64,000 bases of DNA from Ariolimax columbianus (GCA_036924085.1 JAVGWX010000014.1:42371556-42435555), one strand, 5' to 3'; positions 33,701-45,200 are shown, counted from the first letter of the stretch. Notes: a model not told the origin generated them from the letters alone. Program-made: numbers and translations.

Positions 33701-34119
33701 GTAACCACGAATCGATTTGTGGAAGGAAATATTTCTGCTAATTGTTTCATTTCATATCTACCAGAGGTTATGTCTTGGAAAAGTTTATATATTGAATATA
33801 AGTAGTAGAAGTTTTGGAATTATTGGAGAAAGAGGGGGAGATGCAGATCAAGTCACACCTAGAAAGGAGGGATCGAGACAATGGAAGAGAGCAGGGAAGA
33901 CGTGGACAGAGCTAGGACGGATGGATCAGCACATGAGACTTTGCCTATATTTGTGGAAGGCCTGTGCTCCACGAATTGCTGAACGATTTCGATTGATTGT
34001 TCTGGTAGAGATAGTCGCAATGTTGTTACTGCCGACAGAGTTGGAGTGTAAACCAAGAGAAGTGTAGTAATGTAGTGGATATCATCGAACTTTGGCGAAA
34101 CCAGTAGACAGGTTAACAA
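33701..34119 (+). other. Unrecognised open frame, possibly LINE tail
   Basis: A plus frame of 116 codons includes TPRKEGSRQWKRAGKTWTEL, which is basic and reminiscent of LINE C-terminal tails, but no diagnostic motif is present. Confidence 0.25.
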
Positions 34120-34500
34120 AGGAAAGAGAAGTTCGAGAACAAAAAATCACTTTTAAAAAAAATGAAGAATATTATCTAGCCCATAAGGAAATTCGACCAA
34201 ACGAGAGACAATTGTACTCCCTTGCAACGGAGCAAGTGATTCTACTCTGCATAAGAACGGAGCACGTGACATAATAGAATGACTGACCACTTACACGGGC
34301 TAAAATTGTCTGTCTTCATCATCCATGTGTATTTGAGGGCAAGTTTCACAATCAGCCGAACATACTCTGCCAGACTGTTATATGCATAGCAAATTGTGTA
34401 CTGAGCAGTAACCCTCGAGACGAGCCTCCACACAAAACTGTGTGAAAGTCTTGAATTCTTCACTACAGACACCTTTAATCAGAGAATTGACCTTAAAAAG
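34120..34500 (-). repeat. Dispersed exon-like repeat X, copy 2
   Basis: The minus strand reads KGVCSEEFKTFTQFC then VEARLEGYCSVHNLLC before a stop. It shares DNA-level similarity with 26413-26740, including CAATTGTCTCTCGTTTGGTC versus AGTTGTCTCTTGTTTGGTC at its far end. The regular cysteine spacing suggests a once-secreted protein module. Confidence 0.4.
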
Positions 34501-34904
34501 GAAAAGTCATTTCAAAAATCGTGGCGAGCAAAAAGAAAATGAAGAAGTAGAAGAAAAAGAACGAGAGAAGAAGAAGATGTTTAGATTCTAATGCGTTTTG
34601 TCAAGGGACAGTGCGTACCCAATGGGATGTGAGCTCAGCTTGATTATCATGGTGCATGTCTTTTGCAAAACTTCGCTGTTATAACAACCAATCTGAGGTC
34701 TCTAATTTGTTGGCCTCTATTTCGCCTCTGTCGCCGTCATTCTCTGAACCTCTAGAATGTCCAGTGTCCATCTTCTCCTTGGATTACCTCGAATGCCAGA
34801 TACCATACCTCTAGCATCGTTTTTTTTTTAAAATCATTGCACCTTTCATATGGCCAACGTATTTTAATTTCGTTGACGCAATACAAGGTTGAAGTTTCTT
34901 TTAG
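34501..34904. other. No gene recognised
   Basis: A-rich and GAAGAAG-rich to 34580, then an unassigned stretch. Confidence 0.4.
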
Positions 34905-34914
34905 ATATTGAGCT

Positions 34915-35275
34915 GGTATCAAGATGCTGAGCAGCGCATGAGCTGCAGTGGTCAGCGACCCATAGCTGACTGCTAACCTCAGGGCCAGTGAACCAAAGCT
35001 GCCAAGACCCTTCTACACATCCACGCCGTGATCCTGGAGAACAGGCTGCAGCAGGGCAGACTGGCTAAGGAGAAGGGATCGAAAGGGAATGCTAACCCGG
35101 TACTCAAAAAATGCTTGCTGAAGTCGAATATGTTGGACCGAAAGGTGCAAATATCGCAGCCAAGCTGTAAACTACGACACAACGCTTTCCGTTCTCTGGA
35201 CTATATCCTGCTACTTAAGCCCTTTCAGTGTTTGGTAGTGGGAGATTAAGAATTAACGAAGCCAAGCCAAGCCAA
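34915..35275 (+). mobile_element. SINE2 copy with exact TSD
   Basis: A 361-bp element bounded by ATATTGAGCT at 34905-34914 and 35276-35285. It starts GGTATCAAGATGCTGAGCAG, carries GTCAGCGACCCATAGCTGAC near its 5' end, GGACCGAAAGGTGCAAATAT in the middle, and ends in (AAGCC)n. This copy fixes the ends and the sense of the family. Confidence 0.93.
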
Positions 35276-35285
35276 ATATTGAGCT

Positions 35286-35534
35286 ACCGCAAAATGGTAA
35301 GAGATGGACAGATACAGTTCAAACGAATATGGACTTAGAGATGAAATGTGGCTTAGACAGGTTATGACAAGTATATAAAAATATAGTCCTGGCTTGCTCA
35401 TCACATGAAACATGAAGGCCAAGTTATGATAATTCTAGCAGTCAAAATTCAGGACTAAACAGGAAGAGAATTTCCAAGAAAACAGTTACATCACATAGGT
35501 TTGCAAGAACATTGAGGTGGAGACTTATGCTGAG
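35286..35534 (+). pseudogene. LINE tail leading into 59-bp array
   Basis: Decayed plus-strand frames give SGLNRKRISKKTVTSHRFAR and TLRWRLMLSRRDLLG. This resembles a LINE C-terminal tail, and the 59-bp array begins directly after it. Confidence 0.45.
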
Positions 35535-35945
35535 CAGAAGAGATCTGCTAGGGACAGAGGCGTGACATAATCAGACGACTTCAGCACCCGTCTCTGGACT
35601 AACTTACAGAGGACAATTGTGTGACATGATCAGACAACTTCAGCACCCGTCTTTATACTAACTTACAGAGGACAGTGACGTGACATGATCAGACGACTTC
35701 AGCACCCCTCTCTATACTAACTTACAGAGGACAGTGACGTGACATGATCAGACGACTTCAGCACCCGTCTCTGTACTAACTTACAGAGGACAGTGGTGTA
35801 ACATGATCAGACAACTTCAGCACCCGTCTCTGGACTGACTAACAGAGGACAGTGACGTGACATGATCAAACAACTTCAGCACCCGTCTCTGGATTAACTT
35901 ACAGAGGACATTAATGTGACATGATCAGAGGACTTCTACACCTTT
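35535..35945 (+). repeat. 59-bp tandem array, locus 2
   Basis: Seven units of the form CGTGACATGATCAGACGACT-TCAGCACCCGTCTCTGGACT followed by AACTTACAGAGGACAGTGA. It is the same family as locus 1 at 27836-28240, with units more alike within each locus than between loci. Confidence 0.93.
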
Positions 35946-36799
35946 CTGAACTGACTAACCTGTTGATTATCAGATGCAAGATGTTCTGCTATCCTAATGT
36001 GTTCAGTGTCCAGCCTTTACAGGATATGTGTGCTTTTCTTTCTGGCTATCAGTGGTATTTTTTACACTTTCCTGCAGCTCTAATGATTCAACTTTCTTCC
36101 ATAGCATTCGTGCAGCTATGCATGTATCACATCCATACGTTACCACTGTGAAAAGGAAGATCTCAGAATCTCTAAATTTGTCATTGTGTTAGCGTTCGCA
36201 CTAGTCTTAACTCAAGCAGCAATAGGGTAATCTTTGTCAGTTTTCCTTTATTTTTTGTTTTTGTAATGGGATGACCGCTTTTCTCAGTTCACTCCGCTGT
36301 AAATGGGTGCCTCGCAAAGTCGGAAGTCAATTTCAGAACAACCGCGGTATCTACGAGGTTCGTGCTTTGTTATCGGCACTGTCACTAATGAAAGGATGTG
36401 AGTCCATATCGCAACGCACAGATTCACTGACGTAGGAATTCCGGACTATTTTTCATTGTTTTGTCGAAGTTATTAGCTGCATTATTTGATGTAAAGTGTT
36501 AATCAAGACCCTACCTCAATTCTACGTCGTGCTTCGTAGAAACAGGCTTTGACACAGCTGTTTGAACAGCATGGCAGAGATTGACACAATAATCTCTGTA
36601 GTGGTGATCATAGTGAAAGCCCCGTCATTGTACTACAACCAGGAAGACCGGGGTAAACTTTCAAAAAAACACCTCGGTATTATAAGAAAAGTCACTCTAA
36701 CCTGCCAGCAGATAATCTCAGGAGGAGTGTCTTCCACGCCAGCTACAACAGGATTTGGCCGGCTTTTTGACTACCAATTTTCAGAAATTAGTTGATATC
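35946..36799. other. No gene recognised
   Basis: Short frames only. No repeat family was assigned. Confidence 0.4.
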
Positions 36800-37195
36800 G
36801 AGAAACAATCTCTCTCTCTATTTCGCCTTATAACATCTAGCGGTGCAAAGACCATCAACAAATCATCGCCAAACAGCTTTGTCCTGTGCTTTCTTTTCCA
36901 CTTCCTTCCATCTTTTTCCTGTTTTTTTTACTTGCGCCTCCAGATATCGTCTCCATGTATTCCTAGGTCTGCATATGCCTCTCCTTCTCTGGGTGTTTCA
37001 TGACAGGGATTGCCTGGTGATACTAATCTGGTGATTTCAGTGTATGACCCATCCATCTCCACTTTCTTCCTAAGATTTCCTGTTCCAATTTACCGAGTCC
37101 CGGCTCTCTCCCGCAGTCTGTCGTTCGTTACTTTGTCAAATCATTTTATATCAAGAATCTTTCTCAGGCATCTGTTGACAAAACCCTGCAGTTGA
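36800..37195 (-). pseudogene. LINE C-terminal tail (common RTE/CR1 type)
   Basis: The minus strand gives LQGFVNRCLRKILDIK, a stop, FDKVTNDRLRERAGTR, then in shifted frames RWMGHTLKS and KAQDKAVWR..FVDGLCTAR. This order (NKCLRRIL.., N..LWER.., W.GHTLR, AQDR..WR..VDGLC) is a widespread LINE tail. It has several frameshifts and stops. Confidence 0.85.
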
Positions 37196-38694
37196 TACAC
37201 AATACCACATAAATAATACTTCTACTTTTTCCAGTTAGCCTTCATGTGCGATTATCGTTTGGGGATTCTATAAATTAGTGTTGGGGGGTACCCTGGCTTT
37301 CCTTCCAACCCCTGGCAGAAACCCGATATGCAAATGTTTCCTTTCCGGGCATAGTGATGCGCACAGACATGATACCGGAACACAAATAACCCAGATCAGA
37401 TTATCGGATTTTCTTTTAATTGTCGGGAAAACAATTTTCTTCTTGTATTTCCAGAAATGATACAGGAACACAAGGAAATAAAAAGAATTTCAAGAATCTA
37501 ATTTGGGTAAAAAGGGAAAGCGGGAGAGTGCTCCTGTCATATTCTGATTGGTGGGTAGGGAGGGAGTGCCTTAGGCATATTCTAGCCCTGAATTGTGGAG
37601 AGGATATGCCTCGCTTTAGCCTCTTCCAGTCGTGATCTGTAACGGAAGGAACCAGCTGAAGAAAGAAGAGAACAAATACCAGAAGACAACTTTCCTGACC
37701 CTGCTAATTCGTTCTCACCCAGTCACTGTCACGTGCTAGCCTCGATTTCGGCGTGTCCCCCGTCAGGTGTCTCGGCTGGGGGCGAGACATTTTTGCCCTT
37801 CGACGTTGTTCTCGTAGATTTAGCTGGGAGATTGTTATGTTTGACAAGGCAGTTTGGTAAACGGGTCACTGACACCGTCAACTTTCACGACACGAGTTGA
37901 CTTGTTTACGTTAATCAACAAACATTGCAGAATACTTTCCTGGACAATCCTCTGCCGTGTTTGCCTATCTGCCGACCCAAACGACAGGGCCGTCTAGTCA
38001 AATCTAGGGTATCTAGACTTGTCCAACACGTGTCAATGTCAGTCTAGACAAGTTATGAGGCCTTCGTTGCCGTCTCTGTTTTAGATTTAATATACAAACA
38101 CGTCTCAGTAGGAGAGTGGTACATTGCTGGAATCTCACCCAAAGGTGCCTGGTTATATTCCCGTTATTGATACGCTCCTGTTGACCAGACTGCAATTGTG
38201 TGTTCTGTTTACTGTTAGATAAGGAATGACAGCGAGCAACTGTCCATCCAAACTCAAAAGAAGCTTAGGCTTAGTAACACTTCATCCGCGATTGCATTTT
38301 CTGCTACTGAACTACTGTTACGCTTACCTTGCACGTGCAATACAAAACCCAGCTACTCTATCACCATCTAAATCAAATTACTCCCTGCGAAGCATAGGAC
38401 TTTGACTGACACATGTAAAATCGATATGCATGTCTCTCTAATCTCCTTCTACAGCGACTTTCGAGTCTCCCCGGTAGTTTTGTCTCGACTCTCTTCGTCA
38501 AGTGTGTCTTGGGCGATCTCTGTTTTATCTTTCGTGTTCCAGAACATCAACTGTCTCACAATGACATTTCCCTTTCTACTGCATCTTTCTCTCCCATGTC
38601 TCTCTGCCTCTCTCTGTGTCTGCCTCTCTATCTCCATATCTCACCTTGGCTTGCACACACTAACAGCGATTCTCTGTATACACACATCAGTATG
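37196..38694. other. No gene recognised
   Basis: Short frames only. The part after 38540 is CT-rich. Confidence 0.4.
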
Positions 38695-39100
38695 AATTAC
38701 TACAGAGCTTTCTTCTTCGCCTTCTTCTCTTTGTTCTTCTTCTTCTTGTTCTACCTCTTCTTCTTGGTCCTCTTATTCCTAATTGTTTTGTTATGTCTAC
38801 GTGCAGGCCAGTTCTCTGGAAAAAAATTGCAGTGTTGGAGAGTTCTTCCATACTCTCAAATATGTGCGTGAAAGGGCGTCTCCTTTTAGCCAGTGACCAG
38901 TTCGCAGTTGCTCTAACATAACAGTGCTATTGGATATGCCTAGAGCTGTCTGTGCTACTTGTTGGCCCGGGACTGACATTGCCAGGGATAATATGTGTAA
39001 GTGCTGGTTGAATATGTATTTCACGTTCGCTTACGGAACACTATCGCCTGCACCGCTCGATCAAGGCAGTGATAGTTGTCTTTGGCTTTGTTGACTTTTT
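38695..39100 (+). repeat. Long polypyrimidine tract then exon-like repeat X, copy 3
   Basis: A TTC/CTT-rich tract (38705-38795) is followed by GTCTACGTGCAG at 38796-38807, which has the form of a strong 3' splice site. The next bases encode ASSLEKNCSVGEFFHTLKYV before a stop. The far end holds CTCGATCAAGGCAGTGATAG (39057-39076), shared exactly with copy 1 at 26413-26772. It could be a real exon, or a repeat that happens to carry a splice-like edge. Confidence 0.4.
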
Positions 39101-39199
39101 TTAAGGCTTACATAAGAATGACCAATATACATCTACTGTTCAGTACAAACCATCAACGTTTAACAAGTACAGAATATAAACACACGATATAATAATATG

Positions 39200-39377
39200 A
39201 TATATCTCTCTTTACTCCATTTATGTATGTTTGTCTCTCTCTCATTCTCTCTCTCTCACTCTCTCTCTCTCTGTTTCTCTTTTTTTATGTTTGAAAAATA
39301 GATTTACAGACAATTGTTCAGTTTCACATTTTCCCTCTTTCTTTAATCACTGTATGTATCTCTATCTCTCTTTACAC

Positions 39378-39414
<37 letters not shown>

Positions 39415-39850
39415 ATCTATCTATCTATCTATGTTACACATTGTCATATCCACAGCCTTCTCTAGCAGTCTCTCTCGCTCTAGTTCTCTGTCTCTTTCTT
39501 TCTCTCTCTCTCTCACTCTTTCTCCTTTTTTTAAAGTAAAAAAGGCAAACTTACTTTCTGCTTTTCCCTTCTCTCGCTCAATATAATTATGTCTGACTCT
39601 CTCATAATCTCTCCATATATACTTGAAAGAGAAACACACGCACAAACACTCTCTCTTTGTACATCACCTCTCTTCCTCATTCTCATGTTGCCTTTCTGTC
39701 TCTTATTTAGGCATTATCACACCTTCTCCACTTACGTTGGAAAGATGAACACACACACACATGACATTGTTTTACAATCTCTACCCTCACTCTAATTCTT
39801 AGTTTGTCTTTCTTCTCGCTGTCTCTCATTATCTCTACTATACACTTGAA
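39200..39850. repeat. (CT)n-rich low-complexity region
   Basis: Runs of CTCTCT occur at 39233-39275, 39384-39425 and 39475-39525, with CT-rich sequence between. Frames here are low-complexity. Confidence 0.9.
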
Positions 39851-40184
39851 TGATGTGCACAGATTGCTGGGAGTTCAAATCCCTCATATACAGGGCATTC
39901 ACGTTTACTGGCGGTATTAATTCACATCACTCAGCCATCTGAATGTCTCTCCCTCACACAGAAGCAGACAGTGTCGATTTCCGCTGTGATTACATCTAGA
40001 TAATGACTTCACTGGCGAGATAAACGAAGACATTAACCTGAAAGTTCTGTCCATCAAAGGCTGGGATCTACAATCATTCTTGAGGGCTGCATCACTGCAA
40101 GGAAAAACAAATACACACAATTATTTGTCTGTTGGAAAATTCCGATGAAATATTTAGTCAAATAAAATGTTTCGAGAATTATAC

Positions 40185-40445
40185 AAGCTGACACGGCCAT
40201 TGACTCTTAGCTGGCTGCTTGCATCAGGATCAGTGTCTCATAATTGATCAATACCCATTTGCGTCTCAATTGGCGGCCCTGGAAACATATTGCAGCCATG
40301 CAGCCTGACAAGAGATTAGGGATCGAATCGGGAAGGCAAACCTGTCCAAAAAATGCTGTTCTGAAATCCGATTTGTCTGGGGGAAAAGGCGCAGATATGC
40401 CAACTTCCCTGCGAACTACAGCACAAAGTCATCTTATAATATTTC
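40185..40445 (+). mobile_element. Diverged SINE2 copy
   Basis: It keeps CTTAGCTGGCTGCTTGCATC, GGAAGGCAAACC, TGAAATCCGATTTGTCTGGG and GCGAACTACAGCACAAAGTC in SINE2 order. It is older than the TSD-bounded copies. Confidence 0.6.
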
Positions 40446-40469
40446 AATAAACCTGACAGATTTCAAGTA

Positions 40470-40790
40470 CAGTCTATAAATTTGACCAATTCAACACAAC
40501 TTATGAATTTGACCAATCCTAACACACGCTATGAAATTGACCAATTATAACACAACCTATCAATTTGACCAATCCTAACATACGCTATACATTTGACCAA
40601 TCCTAACATACGATATACATTTGACAGATCCTAACGCGCGCTATAAATTTGACCAATCCCTAAAAACGCTATAAATTTGACCAATCCTAACACACGCTAT
40701 AAATTTGACTAATCCAAAAACACGATATAAACTTGACTAATCCTAATCTATCATATAAAACTGACCAATTCTAACACTCCCAATGAACTT
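40470..40790. repeat. 28-bp tandem array, about 11 units
   Basis: Units of the form AAATTTGACCAATCCTAACA-CACGCTAT, with increasing divergence to the right. Confidence 0.92.
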
Positions 40791-41839
40791 GATAAGGCGT
40801 CCATTCTTTTTCCTTTCACCTTGGTACTCTCTGTGGAGCATAGTGCACAAATACTGTTACCCCCATTCATCAAGCAAGTACCCTAAACTCGTACAGTGCT
40901 GATTTCATTAGGAATAACTTTACTTGAACAGGGTGCAAGCCCCATCCACAACCCTCTTTTGCTGTCCTTTATCACATTTTATAGTGGGTCTATACTTCTC
41001 TAATCATGAGCGACTCGTACGATTTATTCCTTTACCTGATTGTAGAATGTATCAATCAAAGAACCATAACTTTCAACACTTCTCATGTGCAGTTAATCCC
41101 CCTGACTAAATTTAATTAAATAAACATTTTTTTTTCTTCCTGTAGACAGGGGGATACGGAATAAAATGGCCTCATTTCTTTATCTTTGCAATACCAATTT
41201 ATTGAGTGAAAGCATTTGTTCCAACAAGAGAGGGGACCTCTTAGCTTCCAAAACAAACACGGGCTTTCTTCTGAGGCCGAGCTGAAGGCGAGTAAATTTG
41301 GCTCACTTTCTAATTACCCCGATCAATTTCTCCCTCCGCCCTCTCCCTCCTCACTTGATTGTCAATAAAGCCACTCCGTTCAACCGTTCCTTCCATCCCA
41401 ACTAACTCCCCTAGCGGATTCAAACTCCCCTTCCTCTGCCATCGCCCCTTTCCTGTTCTCGTCCGTTTGGTTTGAGCCACAGTATTTCAATTAATACTGG
41501 CCCAAGAATGCACGGTTTGGATAGCCGGATTGAAAGTGCCGGTTTTGTCTTGCCGGATAGTCACGGCCCCCAAGTCTGTGGGGAGTTCGGAAGACGACGG
41601 ATGCTAGAAATAAGCGGAGGCACGCTACGAGAACTTATTTGTGTGATCTTCTAGCCTCCATCTGAAGACTTAATTTATAGGATAGGAGATTTTAAACGGC
41701 CTACCATTTCCCCCAACCCCACCCCCCCCTCTTTTATACGCCAATCTCATAACAACGCCCCTGTACATTCTGATTCTCCAGTCTTGCAACCAGTCTCCAA
41801 CTTTTCTTAATTTGCAATGTAAAGAGTGAAGCAGGCAAT
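40791..41839. other. Apparently single-copy, possible regulatory DNA
   Basis: No gene recognised. The part at 41230-41660 has balanced composition and includes TTTCTAATTACCCCGATCAA and TTGATTGTCAATAAAGCC, AT-core motifs of the kind bound by homeodomain proteins. Such motifs are common by chance, so this is only a pointer. Confidence 0.3.
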
Positions 41840-41910
41840 GAAAGAGAGAAAGAGAGAGAGAGAAAAGAGAGAGAGATAGAGAGAGAGAGAGAGATAGAGA
41901 AAGAGAGACA
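41840..41910. repeat. (GA)n microsatellite
   Basis: GAGAGA-rich run with short interruptions. Confidence 0.95.
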
Positions 41911-42564
41911 CGACTGGACAATCGGATCATAGACCATTAACAATCCTCCTCCAGCAAACTCGATCTTGAGATGCCCTTTCGACCTCTATCTAGTTACTGT
42001 CCAGGGATCGAAGCTCATTCTTACAAGATCTTTTCCTTGTGTTTCTTGACCTACCACTCATCCTCTTCTCCCTTCTCCCGTGTATTCCATGTTAGGGCAT
42101 GTCTGGCCACGTTTCAAAGTGCTTTCACTAGAATGTGTGTTGTATCCAACCCCATTGTTTTACATTTGATTTGTTGCTCCATAGATTGTTGTTGGATTTT
42201 TTCTTATAGGTCTTCGTTCCTCACCATATATTGCCAACCTATATCCACTATCCTTCATAGACATTTAATGACACACGACCGGAGTTTTCTCTGTATTACA
42301 TTTGCCATTTGCGAAGTTTCTGATCTGTACCGGAGTACTGACTTGACATTAGAACAAAAATATGTGTGTAGGAAAGCGAGAATTGGATACTTAATGTATT
42401 TGTATTATATTTGTCCAACATCCACGGGTAAGCATGCTCTATTCACTTTAATGGAACCGTCTGCCTGCCACTACAGATGACATCCCTACAGGAAGCCTGT
42501 ATACAATTATTTACAATAGCAATTGTTTCACATGATGAGGTCTGTTTTACCCTATGAACATGTG
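41911..42564. other. No gene recognised
   Basis: A plus frame of 169 codons (41971-42480) has no recognised motif and looks like chance or decayed repeat. Confidence 0.35.
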
Positions 42565-42642
42565 TTGATGGTTGTTGTTGTTGTTAAATGCCCGAAATGA
42601 GTTCTTTTGTGCCCTCTGAAAAGTGCGTTAAAGGGTGTGTTG
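42565..42642 (+). mobile_element. SINE3 5' part interrupted by foldback element
   Basis: GTTGTTGTTAAATGCCCG and TTGTGCCCTCTGAAAAGTGC match the start of the SINE3 at 46150-46230 (TTGTGCGCTCTGAAAAGGGC). It is cut at 42643 by the next element. Confidence 0.65.
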
Positions 42643-43287
42643 TACGAGGCGGGTTCAAATAAAACAGAACCAAACTGGAACAAGCGAACAGACATACTAA
42701 GCGTATGATAACGCCACTTCTTGTGTAAATAGTACATACCAACCGTCAAGTTTGCAAAATTGCATTATCCTCCGACTCATAGTGTCCCCAGCAGACCGTT
42801 GAAAACATGGCGGGTGTGATACGGAATCCGTCCAGAGTTGATCAGCGAGCGGTGATTCGGTTTCTAACAGTTGAAAAATGTCTACCAGTTGACAGTCATC
42901 GCAGAATGTAGGCAGTGTATGGGGACAAAAGTATGTTGAAGACAACAGTGCAGAACTGGGCAACGATGTTTAAAGAAGAACGTGAGTTAACACAATAATA
43001 TGCGCCTGACCTTGTCGTGTAAGATATTTCGTTAATTCACGTCCTTCTTTAAACATCGTTGTCCAAATGTTCACTTTTGTTTTCGACACACTTTTGTCAC
43101 CACACACTGCCTACATTCTGCGATGAAGGTCAACTGGTCGACATCATTTAGCTGTTAGAAACCGAATCATCGCTCGCTGATCAACTCTGGACGGATTCCA
43201 CATCACACCGGCCATGTTTTCAACGGTCTGCTGGGGAAATTATTAGTCGGAGGATAATGGCATTTTGTAAAATGGACACACCTCGTA
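42643..43287. mobile_element. Foldback element built from two inverted mariner transposase N-termini
   Basis: The ends are TACGAGGCGGGT (42643 on) and its inverse CACACCTCGTA (to 43287). Arms of about 235 bp (42757-42993 and 43030-43268) are inverted repeats. The left arm has an ATG at 42807 and reads MAGVIRNPSRVDQRAVIRFL, ..HRRM-stop-AVYGDKSML and WATMFKEER. The right arm encodes the same start on the minus strand (NPSRVDQRAMIRFLTAK). This is the helix-turn-helix N-terminus of mariner-type transposases. The catalytic domain is absent, so the unit is non-autonomous. Confidence 0.85.
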
Positions 43288-43464
43288 TTAGTTTTCTTCA
43301 TGTCCCGGATGTGGACCTGAGTCCTCCGGTAGGTTGTGCTTAGATTGACTTCATCTGCATAATTAATTTTACTGTTTTACTGTTAGAGGAAAGGGGGATT
43401 GGGGATTTAGTTGAACTTGTCGTTATCCAGACTGTGATGAAACAGCATGTGTCCTCGATGTGTT

Positions 43465-44160
43465 GTTGAATCTTGATCAGTACCTGACCCTAACTAACAT
43501 AGCCTGATCAGCATGTTTTACCTGACCCTAACTAACATAGTCTAATCAGTACTTTTTACCTCACCCTAACTAACATAGACAGATCAGCATGTTTTACCTG
43601 ACCCTAACTAACATAGACTGGTCAGCATGTTTTACCTGACCCTAACTAACATAGACTGATCAGCATGTTTTACCTGACCCTAACTAACATAGTCTAATCA
43701 GTACGTTATACCTGACCCTAACTAACATAGTCTAATCAGTACGTTTTACCTGACCCTAACTAACATAGTCTGATCAGCATGTTTTACCTGACCCTAACTA
43801 ACATAGTCTAATCAGTACGTTTTACCTGACCCTAACTAACATAGACTGATCAGCATGTTTTCTCTGACCCTAACTAACATAGTCTGATCAGCATGTTTTG
43901 TAAGACCCTTAATAACATGCACTGATCAGCATGTTTTGCATGACCTTCACTAACATATGCTGATCAAAATATTTTACCTGACCCTGACTAACATATTCTG
44001 TGCAGTATGTTTACCTGACCCTGACTAACATACTCTGATCAGTGTGATTTGCATGCCCCTCAGTAACATATGTTCATCAATATATCTCACCTAACCTTGA
44101 CCAACATGTCCCATCAGTATGTTTTGCCTGACCAGACGTTAGTCGCCTCTCCCCGTTTTG
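43465..44160. repeat. 38-bp array of SINE3-like 3' sequence, about 17 units
   Basis: Units of the form TAACTAACATAGACTGATCA-GCATGTTTTACCTGACCC. The right end decays and finishes GTATGTTTTGCCTGACCAGA then CGTTAGTCGCCTCTCCCC, close to the natural SINE3 3' end at 15930-15960 and 46470-46505. Confidence 0.9.
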
Positions 44161-44477
44161 AACCTTTTCTTTAAATAATAAATATATCCAGAGTGGCCTT
44201 ACTGTATATGTGCCACACACAAAAAACACGTTCTGCATATCTGCCGATACCAGATGTTATTATATATATAATAAGCTGAGACATCTTCAAATACCCGGGA
44301 AGAAAAGATGTTTTGGTGTACGCTATATATGGGGGTGTTGTGATGAATCGAAACGTTCGTTACGGAAAACATATACCGAATACCATATTCATAATATACC
44401 AGACTGACGAAAAATGGGTCTTTGATGTAGTGGAATGTAACTTGGTGTGAATGTGTTTTGTGTATTTAATTTGTGAA

Positions 44478-44686
44478 TGTCCATGACCTAGGGGTGAAGC
44501 GTTCGTTTCACAAATCCAACGCACCAGGATCGAATCATGCGTGTGTCCAGTTTGGCAGACGTGGGTTTTTTTTCGCTCCTCCACGTACGGAAAGTAATAG
44601 CAACCTACCGTACTGCACACTTGCCAAGAAACTTATAACAGCCAAATGGATTGACGGTTGTAAGAAGTGACGTTCTGTAAAGGACA
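44478..44686 (+). mobile_element. SINE-a copy
   Basis: It reads TCCATGACCTAGGGGTGAAG, a B-box-like AGGATCGAATCATG, GTGTCCAGTTTGGCAGACG, CTCCACGTACGGAAAGTA, CTGCACACTTGCCAAGAAAC and TTCTGTAAAGGACATGC. It matches the split copy at 13872-14040 and 8945-8986. A SINE2 inserted at its 3' edge. Confidence 0.8.
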
Positions 44687-44698
44687 TGCTATTTACTT

Positions 44699-45058
44699 GG
44701 CTTGGTTTGGCTTTGTTCATTCTCAATCTCCCGCTACCAAACCATGAAAGGGCTTAAGTAGCAGAATGTAGTCCAGAGAACGGAATGCGCTGTGTCGTAG
44801 TTTACAGCTTGAGTGCGATATTTGCACCTTTCGGTCCAACACATCCGACTTCAGCAAGCATTTTTTTAGTACCGGGTTATCATTCCCTCTTCGATACCTT
44901 CTCCTTAGCCAGTCTGCCCTGCCACAGCCTGTTATCTAGGATCACCGCGTGGAGGTATAGAAGGGTCTTGGCAGCTTTGGTTCGCTGGCCATGAGGTTAG
45001 CAGTCAGCTATGGGTCGCTGACCACTGCAGTTCATACGCTGCTCAGCATCTTGATCCC
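44699..45058 (-). mobile_element. SINE2 copy with TSD
   Basis: A 360-bp element flanked by TGCTATTTACTT (44687-44698) and TGCTACTTACTT (45059-45070), one mismatch in twelve. The plus strand carries TCAATCTCCCGCTACCAAAC, TAGTTTACAGCTTGAGTGCG, AGGATCACCGCGTGGAGG and ends CAGCATCTTGATCCC. Confidence 0.93.
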
Positions 45059-45070
45059 TGCTACTTACTT

Positions 45071-45200
45071 AATGTGTGAATGTGTTTTGATATATCTAAT
45101 TGTGTGAATGTGTTTTGATGTATCTGATGTTTGAATGAATATTGATGTATGTAATGTGTGAATTTATTTTAATGTTTCTAATATTTCAAGGTATTTCTAA
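45071..45200. repeat. Degenerate ~28-bp tandem repeat
   Basis: Four or five loose units of the form AATGTGTGAATGTGTTTTGA-TGTATCT. Confidence 0.7.

Noticed and set aside
39231..39539. Ser/Leu-rich membrane protein
   Set aside because: It is a translation of CT-rich microsatellite sequence.
43465..44160. CRISPR-like array of regular repeats
   Set aside because: The genome is eukaryotic, units are contiguous without unique spacers, and they derive from a SINE-like end.
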